A DNA stretch of 64,000 nt from Symbiodinium natans (lineage: Eukaryota; Sar; Dinophyceae; Suessiales; Symbiodiniaceae). Shown here one piece after another: positions 1 through 12,064 of the stretch; positions within the stretch are counted from its first letter, which is position 1, and every line of letters begins with the position of its first letter. Both the position numbers and the translations under genes were made by a program. The stretch spans positions 518,501-582,500 of the forward strand of contig CAJNDS010002142.1 of assembly GCA_905221605.1 (NCBI GenBank), given 5' to 3'. The notes under the pieces were generated by a model. The model was not told the origin of the DNA. It was given only the letters and a program-made list of their open reading frames with translations, and did no database searches.

Positions 1-649
1 GCTCGATGATGGCCCGCTGAAGCCTAGACCCGGTAGAGCCCCCCAAACCCTAAACCCTAAACCCTAAACCCTAAACCCTAAACCCCCAAGGTCGACCTGA
101 GACCCCACACACCCTGACTTCCGAGAAAATCCCTTGGAAAGGATCTGGACATCATGGAGCTCAACGCTTGGATGCACGCCTCAGGTCACCGCTGGCAGTG
201 AGTGCTCTGTGCTTCTGAGGTTCCTTCGCAGGACAGCCTGATCATTGGGGTTTAGGGTTTGGGGTTTAGGGTTTAGGGTTTAGGGTCTAGGGTTTAGGGT
301 TTAGGGTTTAAGGTTAGGGTTTAGGGTTTAGGGTTTTAGGGTTTAGGGTTTAGGCTTAGGGTTTACCGTCACACTTCCCACAAGCATACTTCAGGAAATG
401 CCTTCGTACGAACATCGTGCCGGTAGCCCCAAATTGATTCTCGTCAACATTCTCTTGACACTTGGTGCGATCAGCTCACATGAGTCCTCGATATTCTCAG
501 ACTCTCGTGCTCTCTTTATGAACTGGTCATGTGTTGCAATTGTGTGTGTCATTTGTCTGATGTCTGCTGCTGTCGTTTTTGCTGCTACTGTTGCGATGGC
601 TTTTGTACTATATAAGAACGCCGCAAGCCCTTCATCGGCTGATGCTTGA
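1..649 (+). CDS. 3' part of a multi-exon gene ending in a membrane segment
   Basis: Partial at the window edge. Inferred exons are 1-32, 91-197, a doubtful micro-exon at 232-249 and the terminal exon 395-649. Exon 1-32 leaves one base and 91-197 starts with two, so they join in phase across a CCCTAAA intron. The last intron (250-394) starts GTTTAGGG, is mostly TTTAGGG, and ends with a pyrimidine tract and CAG. The terminal exon encodes about 84 residues with two hydrophobic stretches: LILVNILLTLGAI, then a longer one starting near NWSCVAIVCVICLMSA, followed by a short polar tail and TGA. It would act in a membrane, with a short C-terminal tail. The same segment starts with an ATG at 398, so a stand-alone 83-residue protein is the alternative. 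Family not recognised. The intron between 197 and 232 would be too short (34 bp), which is the weakest join. Confidence 0.45.
45..90. repeat. CCCTAAA telomere-like array (intron)
   Basis: Nearly perfect CCCTAAA heptamers between two protein-like islands; inferred to lie in an intron, since the flanking islands join in phase. Confidence 0.8.
247..366. repeat. TTTAGGG telomere-like array (intron)
   Basis: Degenerate TTTAGGG heptamers beginning at an inferred GT donor and running toward the terminal exon at 395. Confidence 0.8.
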
Positions 650-993
650 CCGCGTGTGTTGATTATGCTAAGCTGCATGCCAGGTCCAGCCGGCAAAGCC
701 CTTGCCAAGGCTGCAGGCACCGCTTGTTCTGGCTGAACCCAACGCAGTCCAAATGATGCACGGTGATTTCAACATGCTACCAATCTGATAAGTCACACTG
801 TCTGTATTGCGCATACATATATCCCTCTACATCTGTTTACACATATATATATATATATGTATTTTTCTATAGTTGTGCGGACAGTTACTGCCAGCATGCC
901 TGAAAAAAAAAGAGACTCTTTCCTCTTGGCTGCTGACATGGCAAGTAAGCCGCTGAAGATGAACGCGCCGATCTAAAGAAATCTTGTTCCTAT

Positions 994-1105
994 TTGGTGG
1001 TTTACGAACATAGGGGACTCCTAATATAGACCCCCAAATAGTAGGATCCCCTCATATTGAGGACCCCATTAAGGTACCCCTAATTTCGGCAATTCCCATT
1101 TCAAT
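994..1105. mobile_element. Short inverted-repeat element, family A
   Basis: About 110 bp. One end is close to GGTGGTTTACGAACATAGGGG and the other reads TACCCCTAATTTCGGCAATTCCC, which are imperfect inverted repeats of each other. Related copies lie at 24718-24829, 27888-27993, 43511-43616 and 51708-51822. No coding capacity, so non-autonomous (MITE-like). No obvious exons flank this copy. Confidence 0.6.
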
Positions 1106-1279
1106 ATAGGGCATCTCTGGTACTTACTTTCTTTGGTTTTATGTGTTTTGGGTTTAAGGTGCGGTCTCTACATCCTCCAGCCGCCGCACCCAGTAACACT
1201 CAGGGCGCAAAGGCTTTGGTAAAGGTTTACCATAAGCCCTAAACCCTTTATCAACCCCCATCAACCCTAAACCTTGACA

Positions 1280-1378
1280 TTCTTTCCCTAAAACGGCTCC
1301 CTTATACCAGCAGTCCTTCATGGGGATTCTAGTAACCCCTATCATAATCCCTACTGAGGACTGTTAGGAACATCCCAC
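1280..1378. mobile_element. Short inverted-repeat element, family B, diverged
   Basis: Carries the family B core: an AGTCCTT...GGGATTCTAGTA arm facing CCCTACTGAGGACTGTTAGGAACATCCC. Five further copies or fragments occur in the window. Non-coding. Confidence 0.5.
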
Positions 1379-2343
1379 ACTCTAAACCTTAAGCAGTAGG
1401 AGCTACCCCCACCAAGTCATACGGGCGCTGGGTGCCAGGTCGAAACCGAAGCTTGGGCAACAGCCGAAAGGCCAGGATTTCAGGGTCCGTAAGGGTTTAA
1501 AGGGTTTAGGGTGTAAGGGTTTAGGGTTTAGGATTTAGGCCCCATCAGGATTACAAGTTTTGTTTAGCAAGCCCTTTCCTTTTGATCGGTAATGTCCCCG
1601 CTTGTTTCTTGCAAGGAATATGTTGCGGAGGCTTTCCGACGCCAATCTGGTTTAGGCGTCAGTGCTTCAGAGACTATCTAGGAGGCTCTGGTTTAAGGCT
1701 TTGTTAGAGAAGAAGTATCCCCACGACAGAAGGTAAGTAAACCCAACGACTATAAGGTATCTTTTCCTAGTGATTGGGGTTTCAGGAAGCTGTAAACTGC
1801 AGGGCTCGAAGTTTAGGGTTTCAGGTTTACGGATTACTTTGTTCTAGTTTTGGAGGTTTGGGGGTGAGGGTGTAGGGCCATGCAAGTTTACAGCTGAAGG
1901 GATAAGCTCTCTGAACCCTGAGATCTGTGTTCTAGAACCCTAAAACGTTTCGGGCTGTCTTCCTTCGCAATTCCTGCTTTCAGGGATTTCGATTCCCAGA
2001 ACTGTTGTGAACTTGGGTTTAGGGTTCAGGGTTTAGGGTTTTCAGAGCATTGGGCTTTAGGGCTTAGGGTTTCGTGATGAGCGCTGGGCTTATGTTTGGG
2101 CTTTGGGAGGTTATTTTGGCCTGTTTTCCCTTCAGGAGAATTTAGGGTTTAGGGTTTACGGTGTTGCTACACCCAGCGATCGCTGTGGCTTTGGTGGCGC
2201 TTTTTGTTTCAGGGTCAGTTTCCCGGCTAAATCCCATTACCAACACTGTTTGATGTTAGACCCCCGGCTGCTGAGGAACCAAAACATCCTTCATGAGGTC
2301 AGGGTAGCCTTTGTTTGGGCTCAGGTTGTGGAAGCGCCGAATT

Positions 2344-2441
2344 TGGGATGTTCCCCTTGTGTTAACAGTCCTTAACAGAGATTCTAGTACACCCTATTAT
2401 CATCCCTATACAGGACGCTTAGTATAAGGGGGAACATCCCA
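2344..2441. mobile_element. Short inverted-repeat element, family B
   Basis: About 98 bp with long terminal inverted repeats: TGGGATGTTCCCCTTGTG at the left and AAGGGGGAACATCCCAAG at the right. The core AACAGTCCTTAACAGAGATT pairs with the opposite arm. Matches copies at 49851-49952, 52016-52109 and 62925-63026. Confidence 0.7.
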
Positions 2442-3836
2442 AGCCTGAATTTTCACTGAGATGGTGATGGGGCCAAAGTGTGTCCAGACACTATGGCCCC
2501 GCAAGTCCGCTCAAGCTCACAAACCACAAGCCGAAGCCCCTGAACCCGAAGAGAGTTTAGGGTTTAGGGTTTAGGGTTTAGGGTTTAGGGGTTCCCTTTT
2601 ATATTAGTTAAGGATACACCTTGTAAGGGGCTCTTGTCCCACGGTCCATCCCTTTACGGACGTATAGGTGCCCCAAAGCCCTTGCACACTGGAGCTCGAA
2701 GCCCAGAAGCTGGTTGCTCCCTATCGAAAACTGACGCCGGCGCTCAGGCTAGTGGTGCCTCAGCAACCATAAACCCCCAACCCTACAGCCCCAAAACCCT
2801 GAACCCTGAGTGCAGGTCACCTGCTACCTGCAAGGAGGCAAGCGATACCAAGTGGAATATCCGACAAAGGCAACCGTCACTGCCTGAGTTCAGGGACTAA
2901 AGGAGGGGCTTGCCTTGAAGGGATTAGGGATTAGGGTTTAGGGTTTAGGGTGTAGTTAGGGTTTGCGGCCTAGGATTCGGGCTCATAGGGTTTGGAGTTT
3001 AGGGTTTAGTGTAATGAGGTTTTATCGGGCCCCTTATACGGGACGCTATGGGGATTGTGTGCACCAATTTCGGCCCATTTAAGTAGGTATATCAAGGCTA
3101 TATTCAGTGACTACGGTGTTTATGGTCTCGATGTAACGTATGTGTGTATGTATATATATATATATATGTACCGTAGGTTATATATGGGATGAAGAGTTTG
3201 GCTTTGGCGGTTTCGCTTGCAGATGAGGATTTTCTTTGTACCGTTTGGGATTCCGATTGAACTACAGAGCCTGATCTTCAGGGTACCTCGAAAGGGCGGC
3301 ACCGCAATTGAATGAATTGCCCATATTAGCAGCCTCGAATTGAAACGGATATTACTGCATATCTGCCCCGCTGCCAGCCTTTCGAAAGTTGCTGGATCTC
3401 GGGGATCTTGGCATTGCCGTGTCCAAGGGCAGCAGAAAGTAGGGGCCTGCGCTTGAAGCATGATTGTATAGGATTCAGGAGAGCCTCTCCAAGTAAGTGC
3501 GGCTGGTCCAGAAAGTCGGCAAGGAGGAGCCGCTATTAAAAGGTTCGCGGCTCAGAGAGTTTAGGAATCCCTAACCTGCCATGGCAAAAATTCCTAAGGA
3601 ACGCGCTCGTCACAAGTTGCACACGGTTGTATGAATCAACATGCCTTGCCAGCCAACTCCCGACATCCCAAAAAGAGAGAATAGCTCCGGACCCTAAACC
3701 CTAAACCCTAAACCCTAAACCCTAAACCCTAAACCCTGGGTCGGACGACCGAGTCGACTTCTTTGGAGCTTGATAGATACGGAAAGCCTGGCAATGCCTC
3801 CAAACACCCTTGAGAAGACCTCGGCTCGGCGCAGGA

Positions 3837-4010
3837 ACCGCAACCCTTAGAGGTTGTTGGGGCTTCGGGTTTAGTGTTTAGGGTTTAAGGTTTAGGGTTT
3901 GGGGCTAAGGGCTGAGGGCTACCCAAAAAGCATACAGCTTCCAAGGTTAAGGATCTTCTGGCGAATCTGAGCGATCAGGCCGACATGACGTGTGCCGACC
4001 ACAAGGCCAG
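3837..4010 (+). CDS. Exon island(s), product unknown
   Basis: The clearest exon is 3946-4010, after an AAG acceptor and before a GTACAA donor. It reads VKDLLANLSDQADMTCADHK, plausible soluble sequence of unknown family. An upstream island at about 3737-3836 can be read in the same style (NTLEKTSAR near its end), preceded by a CCCTAAA array at 3693-3735. The intron between them is TTTAGGG-like. Start, end and relation to other genes cannot be fixed; another island (about 2851-2899, read as EASDTKWNIRQRQ) may belong to the same gene. Confidence 0.35.
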
Positions 4011-4210
4011 GTACAATTTAGGGTTTACGTTTTAGGTTAGGTGTTCACCTGTTCTGACCAAACCCTTATACGAGGCTACCCACACGCGCCCCAAACTGAT
4101 CTTTAAAGCTCAACTCCGCATGAAAATAGTTTCATGACATGCTTCCGTCCAACGATGAGCTTCCCAGATTTTCAAGTGGAAGACTTCCGAGTCGTGGGAG
4201 TACGCACTGC

Positions 4211-4322
4211 TACTGATTGCTTAAGAACCCCCTGAAAATAGAATATTCTTCCTTGTAAGTGTAATATAGGGATTATTGTTTTTTTGTTTTTACTTTTTTT
4301 GGGGTTCTTAAACAAATAGTAG
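4211..4322. mobile_element. Short inverted-repeat element, family C
   Basis: About 112 bp. The left end TACTGATTGCTTAAGAACCC is the inverted complement of the right end GGGGTTCTTAAACAAATAGTAG with few mismatches. It matches the copy at 28445-28559, where removal as an intron restores an open frame. AT-rich centre with T runs; no coding capacity. Confidence 0.7.
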
Positions 4323-4749
4323 ACATGCGATCGGCAAGAGCAAAGTGTAGAAATCTATGATGCGACATGCTGCGATCCCGTACATGCGACGTCGCGGCCT
4401 CAACTATACAGCCTACAGCCCTAAAGCACGAACCCTAATTCCTAAAACCTACATCCCTAAACCCCGACAGTTCGAGACTCTACACTTCTACAATTCTAGA
4501 CCCTACACATCCAAAATCCCTCAACGGAATTGGACAGGTCTACCGTGTCCCTCCTATGGTCGCGTTTGGTGGCACTGGCGGGTGCTCCCGGCTTTATGCA
4601 TTGAAATTTCGGGTGCAACATATGTATTAACAGGTTATACATATCCATGTATACATGCGTATCTATATATGTATAAAGAGCGAGAGAGAGAGATAACGCA
4701 CATATATATATATATGTATGTAGGACCTTTATGCGTTATTTGACGGTCC

Positions 4750-7700
4750 TGCTTCGCCTTCCAAAACTTTAAGGATTTTAAGGAATTTAGGGGTTTTCCA
4801 AAATTTTAAAAGGACCACAAAATCCTTAAAATTTTGAAAGCCCGGACCTTTCAAAATTTTAAGGATTTTAAGGATTTTAAGGAGTTTAAGGCCTTTTAAA
4901 TTTCTTAAAATCCTTAAAATCCTTAAAATTTTGAAAGAAAATTAAATTATTTTCCGGAAAGAGGCAGGCCCATTTAAAATTTTAAAAATCCTTAAAATCC
5001 TTAAAACCCTTAAAATTTTGAAAGCCCGGGCCTTTCAAAATTTTAAGGATTTTAAGGAATTTAAGGCCTTTTAAATTTCTTAAAATCCTTAAAATCCATA
5101 AAATTTTGAAAGAAAATTAAATCATTTTCCGGAAAGAGGCAGGCCCATTTAAAATTTTAAAAATCCTTAAAATCCTTAAAATCCTTAAAATTTTGAAAGC
5201 CCGGGCCTTTCAAAATTTTAAGGATTTTAAGGAATTTAAGGCATTTTCAATTTCTTAAAATACTTAAAATCCTTAAAATCCTTAAAATTTTGAAAGAAAA
5301 CTAAATTATTTTCCGGAAAGAGGCAGGCCCATTTAAAATTTTAAAAATCCTTAAAATCCTTAAAATCCTTAAAATTTTGAAAGCCCAGGCCTTTCAAAAT
5401 TTTAAGGATTTTAAGGAATTTAACGCCTTTTAAATCTCTTAAAATCCTTAAAATCCTTAAAATCCTTAAAATCCTTAAAATCCTTAAAATTTTGAAAGAA
5501 AATTAAATCATTTTCCGGAAAGAGGCAGGCCCATTTAAAATTTTAAAAATCCTTAAAATCCTTAAAACCCTTAAAATTTTGAAAGGTTGGGGCTTTCAAA
5601 ATTTTAAGGATTTTAAGGAATTTAACGCCTTTTAAATCTCTTAAAATCCTTAAAATCCTTAAAATCCTTAAAATCCTTAAAATTTTGAAAGAAAATTAAA
5701 TTATTTTCCGGAAAGAGGCAGGCCCATTTAAAATTTTAAAAATCCTTAAAATCCTTAAAATCCTTAAAATTTTGAAAGCCCGGGCCTTTCAAAATTTTAA
5801 GGATTTTAAGGAATTTAAGGCCTTTTAAATTTCTTAAAATCCTTAAAATCCTTAAAATTTTGAAAGAAAATAAATTATTTTCCGGAAAGAGGCAGGCCCA
5901 TTTAAAATTTTAAAAATCCTTAAAATCCTTAAAATCCTTAAATTTTTGAAAGCCCGGGCCTTTCAAAATTTTAAGGATTTTAAGGAATTTAAGGCCTTTT
6001 AAATTTCTTAAAATCCTTAAAATCCTTAAAATTTTGAAAGAAAATTAAATTATTTTCCGGAAAGAGGCAGGCCCATTTAAAATTTTAAAAATCCTTAAAA
6101 TCCTTAAAATTTTGAAAGGTTGGGGCTTTCAAAAGGATTTTAAGGAATTTAACGCCTTTTAAATTTCTTAAATCCTTAAAACCCTTAAAATCCTTAAAAT
6201 TTTTGCAAGAAATTAATCATTTTTCCGGAAAGGAGCAGCCCATTTTAATTGTTACAAATCCTTAAATCCAATTAAAATTTTGAAAGGTTGGGTTTCAAAA
6301 TTTTAGGATTTTAAGGAATTTAACGCCTTTTAATTTCTTAAATCTTAAATCCAAAATTTTGAAAGAACATTAAATTTGTTCCCGAAGAGGCAGGCCCATT
6401 TAAAATTTTAAAAATCCTTAAAATCCTTAAAATCCTTAAAATTTTGAAAGGTTGGGGCTTTCAAAATTTTAAGGATTTTAAGGATTTTAAGGATTTTTAA
6501 AATTTTAAATGGGCCTGACTCTTTCCGGAATATATTTTAATTTTATTTCAAAATTTTAAGGATTTTAAGGATTTTAACAAATTTAAAAGGCGTTAAGTTC
6601 CTTAAAATCCTTAAAATTTTGAAAGCCCCAACCTTTCAAAATTTTAAGGATTTTAAGGATTTTTAAAAGTTTAAATGGGCCTGCCTCTGTCCGGAAAATA
6701 ATTCAATTTTCTTTCAAAATTTTAAAGGATTTTAAGGATTTTAAGAAATTTAAAAGGCGTTAAATTCCTTAAAATCCTTAAAATGTTGAAAGGCCCGGGC
6801 TTTCAAAATTTTAAGGCTTTTAAGGATTTTAAGGATTTTTAAAATTTTAAATGGGCCTGCCTCTTTCCGGAAAATGATTTAATTTTCTTTCAAAATTTTA
6901 AGGATTTTAAGGATTTTAAGGATTTTAAGAAATTTAAAAGGCCTTAAATTCCTTAAAATCCTTAAAATGAAAGGCCTGGGCTTTCAAATTTTAAGGATTT
7001 TAAGGATTTTTAAAATTTTAAATGGGCCTGCCTCTTTCCGGAAAATAATTTAGTTTTCTTTCAAAATTTTAAGGATTTTAAGGATTTTAAGAAATTTAAA
7101 AGGCGTTAAATTCCTTAAAATCCTTAAAATTTTGAAAGCCCCAACCTTTCAAAATTTTAAGGGTTTTAAGGATTTTAAGGATTTTTAAAATTTTAAATGG
7201 GCCTGCCTCTTTCCGGAAAATGATTTAATTTTCTTTCAAAACTTTAAGGATTTTAAGGATTTTAAGAAATTCAAAAGGCCTTAAATTCCTTAAAATCCTT
7301 AAAATTTTGAAAGGCCCGGGCTTTCAAAATTTTAAGGATTTTAAGGGTTTTAAGGATTTTGAAAATTTTAAATGGGCCTGCCTCTTTCCGGAAAATAATT
7401 TAATTTTCTTTCAAAATTTTAAGGATTTTAGGGATTTTAAGGATTTTAAGACAATTTAAAAGGCGTTAAATTCCTTAAAATCCTTAAAATTTTGAAAGCC
7501 CCAACCTTTCAAAATTTTAAGGATTTTAAGGATTTTCAGGATTTTTAAAATTTTAAATGGGCCTGCCTCTTTCCGGAAAATAATTTAATTTTCTTTCAAA
7601 ATTTTAAGGATTTTAAGGATTTTAAGAAATTTAAAAGGCCTTAAATTCCTTAAAATTCTTAAAATTTTGAAAGGCCCGGGCTTTCAAAATTTTAAGGATT

Positions 7701-8450
7701 TTAAGGATTTTAAGGATTTTTAAAATTTTAAATGGGCCTGCCTCTTTCCGGAAAATAATTTAATTTTCTTTCAAAATTTTAAGGATTTTAAGGGTTTTAA
7801 GGATTTTAAGGATTTTAAGGATTTTTAGAATTTTAAATGGGCCTGCCTCTTTCCGGAAAATAATTTAATTTTCTTTCAAAATTTTAAGGATTTTAAGGAT
7901 TTTAAGAAATTTAAAAGGCCTTAAATTCCTTAAAATCCTTAAAATTTTGAAAGGCCCGGGCTTTCAAAATTAACGATTTTAAGGATTTTAAGGATTTTTA
8001 AAATTTTAAATGGGCCTGCCTCTTTCCGGAAAATAATTTAATTTTCTTTCAAAATTTTAAGGATTTTAAGGATTTTAAGAAATTTAAAAGGCGTTAAATT
8101 CCTTAAACTCCTTAAAATTTTGAAAGCCCCAACCTTTCAAAATTTTCAGGATTTTAAGGATTTTAAGGATTTTTAAAATTTTAAATGGGCCTGCCTCTTT
8201 CCGGAAAATAATTTAATTTTCTTTCAAAATTTTAAGGGTTTTAAGGATTTTAAGAAATTTAAAAGGCCTTAAATTCCTTTCAATTTTGAAAGGCCCGGGC
8301 TTTCAAAATTTTAAGGGTTTTCAGGATTTTAAGGATTTTAAAATTTTAAATGGGCCTGACTTTTCCGGAAAATAAATTCATTTTCCAATAGTTTTACTGA
8401 GTTTAATTTTTTTTATTTAAATGGGCCTGACCCTTTCTGGAAAATACTTG
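4750..8450. repeat. AT-rich satellite with internal orientation switch
   Basis: Tandem units of about 175 bp built from AAAATTTTAAGG / CCTTAAAATTTT pieces plus a conserved GC-rich tag (TTTTCCGGAAAGAGGCAGGCCC). From about 4770 to 6440 the tag reads in this sense, roughly nine units; from about 6500 to 8400 it reads as the reverse complement (GGGCCTGCCTCTTTCCGG), roughly a dozen units. Together they form an imperfect inverted repeat of about 3.6 kb. Units between 6120 and 6370 are the most degraded, close to the switch point. No gene seen here. Confidence 0.9.
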
Positions 8451-9050
8451 AATATTAGTTTAAAATTTGATAGATTTTAAGGAAACTAGGGGCATTTCAA
8501 TATTTGGAAAGGCCATGAAGTTCCATGGGTACGTTATATTTTTGGATTTTTGTTTGTAATTTTTAGCAAATAAACCATTTAAGTTGTTTTTTGCAATTTT
8601 CCTGAAATTCTGAAAGCCTAGGCCTTACAAGAAAAATAAAAAAAACAGCAACACAAATACTCATTTAAAATATTTAAATGCGCTTCTTAGTCCTTTTAAA
8701 AAAGAACATTTTGTTTTGTTAATTCATAAGGCTTGTAAAAAAAGCCGGGGGTCCGGGGACGAGCGTTAACAAAAGCATTCCCCTTGAATATTTCTCCCGC
8801 GAAACTTTTCTCCCGCGAATTTTGGCGGGAGAAATTCCCGCGAGCTCTCCCTTGAGTTTTTCTGGTTTTCCCGTGGTTTCCCTTTGATGTTTTTTTTTGG
8901 TTTCCCTTCAGTTTCCCGTGAGAGTCAAATCTTCCTTTTACTGTTCCCTTGGACTTCCCTTTGAACTTCCCTTGGTTTTCCCTCGGATCCCCTTCGAAAT
9001 TAAAACGTATCCCGCGAGAAATCTCGCAAGACTTCAAAAATAAGGGCTTC
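8450..9050. other. Degenerate satellite edge, no gene identified
   Basis: AT-rich sequence grading out of the satellite, then a G/C-alternating stretch with repeated TTCCC-type pieces. An open minus frame at 8696-9256 has highly repetitive composition (GKS/GKR-rich) and is not supported as a gene. Confidence 0.5.
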
Positions 9051-9059
9051 CTTTTCCCA

Positions 9060-9335
9060 CGGGATTTCCCGCGAAGCAGGCCGTAGGCCCCGAGCTGTGG
9101 CTGTAGTCTGCAGGCCCCCGAGCTCTCTGACTGTAGAGTCTCCAGGCCCCCGGGCTCGCTGTAGTCACCAGGGTCCCGGGCTGTCTGGCTGTAGTCTGCA
9201 GGGCCCCGAGCTCTCTGACTGTAGAGTCTCCAGGCCCCCGGGCTCGCTGTAGTCACCAGGCCTCCGGGCTGTCTGGCTGTAGTCTGCAGGCCCCCGAGCT
9301 CTCTGACTGTAGTCTCCAGCCCCCCGGGCTCTCGT
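9060..9335. repeat. GC-rich minisatellite
   Basis: Repeats of CTGTAGTCTGCAGGCCCC and CTGTAGAGTCTCCAGGCCCC alternate in a higher-order unit of roughly 105 bp, about two and a half copies, including a CTGTAGTCACCAGG submodule. Confidence 0.85.
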
Positions 9336-9359
9336 GCTTGCTTGGGTTTATATTGTTTT

Positions 9360-10165
9360 TTTACTTAATTAGATTGACTTAAGTAATTTAAATAATTTCA
9401 AGAATTTAAGTATCGAAATTTATTTAAATAATTAAATAACATAAATATGACGGGCAGGTTTCGGATTTAAATTACTTAAGTTATTTAATTCGGCCTGGAA
9501 TTAAATAATGTGAATAATTTGTAAATAATATCAACAATTTACATAATTTAAATAATTGAAATAGTTTAAATAATTTAAATATTTAAATAATTTTAAATAA
9601 TTTCAATAATTTAAATCCGAAAAGGGGGGGACCACCCCCCCCTGCCCCCTAAGACTTAAATAATTCAAATAACTTAAATCCGAAACCTCCCCGTCTTATT
9701 TACACTTTTTAAATTATTTAATTCTGGGGAGGGGGGGTGGTCCCCCCCCCTTTCGGATTTAAATCATTTTTCATTATTTAAACTATTTAAATTCTTTAAA
9801 TCGCCTGGGAATCAAATAATTTAAATTTGAATATGACGGGCAGGTTTCGGATTTAAAATATTTAAATTATCTAATTCGGCCGGGATTTAAATAATTTAAA
9901 TAATTTAAACAATTATTTAAGGCTTCGAACGGATTTAAATTATTTACATAATTTCAATAATTTCAATAATTTAAATCCGAAAAGGGGGGGGGGCCACCCG
10001 CTGCCCCCTAAGGATTAAACAATTTAAATAATTTAAATCCGAAACCTCCCCGTCTTATTTAAATTATTTAATTATTTAATTCTGGGGAGGGGGGGTGGTC
10101 CCCCCCCCCCTTTCGGATTTAAATTTTTAAAATTATTAGATTGTTTAAAATATTTGAATTATTTA
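9360..10165. repeat. Duplicated AT-rich module with G/C hairpins
   Basis: Long stretches of AATTATTTAAAT type. Embedded are two copies of a hairpin module: arms TCCGAAAAGGGGGGG...CCACCC and GGGGTGGTCCCCCCC...TTTCGGA, at about 9616-9760 and 9976-10120. Each is preceded by the phrase ATATGACGGGCAGGTTTCGG (near 9446 and 9833), giving a direct duplication with a period of about 390 bp. Confidence 0.8.
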
Positions 10166-10226
10166 AATTATGGCACGGCTCTACTGACACATATTCCGCG
10201 GAAAGATTGTCATGTTTTTGGTGAAA

Positions 10227-10380
10227 TTTACGAACACTTACCCCCCGATAAGCAAGATCTTGGAACCACTCCGCGTACTCAGCCTTTAAGAGTTTAAGGG
10301 GGTTTCAAATTCAGGGATACTTATATTTGCTCCTTTAAACTTACGAACACTTACCCCCCGATAAGCAAGACTTGGAACCT
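10227..10380. repeat. Direct repeat of about 38 bp
   Basis: ACGAACACTTACCCCCCGAT AAGCAAG...CTTGGAACC occurs at 10229-10266 and again at 10342-10378, about 113 bp apart. Function unknown. Confidence 0.7.
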
Positions 10381-10744
10381 GCAGACAACAACAAACAGGT
10401 CTGTCGCAAAACCGCGACCATTGATACATACCCCCTGTAGCGGGGTATGTCGCGTATGTGGGCCGCGGCCCGGTTACAAGCAATTAATATTGGCACGCGG
10501 CCATTTGTTTGCAAGAAACAGGGGTCTGCATACCGCAGCAAAACATAAACACATGATGACGATGCGAACAAATGACTAGATGATGAAGATGATGAGGATG
10601 AACAAGATCAAGGAGCTGATGAAGATGATGAAGATGATGAAGATGATGATGCTGCTGGGAAAGCTTTATGCAATTGATGCAGTGAAGTTATGCCAGTACA
10701 ATGAAAGGACTCATGCAGATGAAGAGTGTGATGACAATGATGAT

Positions 10745-12016
10745 AGAGCTTTGCGCTTTATTTTGTCACCCCGTCTCCTTGCTTCCTGTCTCTTCTCTTC
10801 TTTCCAGTACCCTTCCAGAAAAATGGCATCCTTGTTCTCTCGCCTCTCTCACTTCCCTTTCCCTTCTCTCTTTCTGTTACTTTTTGACTGATGAACAACA
10901 AGAAAGAAACTTGCAGGATAAAACAGTGGCAGGGTAAGCAGACGTTGCGCGTGGACCTTGCCGTACTTCATCATATCCCTCTTCTCGGCCCATCTCTTCT
11001 GCTCTTTTCCTTACTCTTCTCCTTTTCATAATTATTCCTCTTTAGTTGTTCTTATCTGGAAAAGAAAGAGGGAAGGGAGAGATAAGGGAGGGAGGATAGA
11101 TAAAGAAGAGTGCCATCTTCTCTGCGCCTTGTTTTGTCTCTCCCCTTTCTCTATTCATCTCTCTTCTATTCTTTTCTTTGCTGTTCTATTGAAATTGGAT
11201 TCCCTGTATCTCTCCTCTGTCCTTCTCTCTCGCTCCTCTTCTCCTGTTCCCCTCTAAACGATTGCTCTTTACAGATAGGTGCCCTCCCTCCTCTTCAGGA
11301 AATCTCTTTTCGCTTATTTTGCTTTTTGAAGCGAATAAAACAACGGATAAGAGAGGAAAGGGAATGACTAAGTAAAGACAGGAGCTCTTCAATAGGTGCC
11401 CTCCCTCCTCTTCAGGAAATCTCTTTTCCCTTATTTTGCTTTTTGAAGCGAAGAAAACAACAGATAAGAAGAGAGGAAAGGGAATGACTAAGTAAAGAGA
11501 GGAGCTCTTCAATTTCCCTCCCTATATCTGATGTTACTTTTCCTTCTTGGGCGGTGCCCTTCTTTCTCCCTTGAAGATGCAGAAAACGATCAGGAAGGAC
11601 ACCCGTTCCATCGCCCATATATAGACAGAGATAAATCATGAGCATCAGCTGGGTTTGCTGCCGATCCAAAATGGGCGTCCCTTTTAATCGCTTTCTGTGT
11701 CTTGAAACGAGCAAAAGGGGCACCCTTACTAAGTGTTTTCTTGTGGTGTCCCTTTTCTTCGCTTGAAGATGCAGAAAACGATACAAAAAGGACACCCGTT
11801 CCATCGCCCATATATGGGGAGAGAGATAAATCATGAGCATCAGCTGGGTTTGCTGCCAATCCAAAATGGGCGTCCCTTTTAATCGCTTGCTGTGTCTTCA
11901 AACGAGCAAAAGGGGCACCCTAAGTGTTTTCTTGTGGTGTCCCTTTTCTTCGCTTGAAGATGCAGAAAACGATCTAAAAGGACACCTGTTCCATCGCCCA
12001 TATATAGGGAGAGAGA

Positions 12017-12064
<48 letters not shown>

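Noticed and set aside
391-720. 109-codon minus-strand frame
   Set aside because: Overlaps the plus-strand terminal exon, which has an acceptor, hydrophobic segments and a phase match to upstream exons.
8696-9256. 186-codon minus-strand frame
   Set aside because: Composition is strongly repetitive (GK-rich, GDYS repeats) and matches the underlying minisatellite and TTCCC-like repeats.
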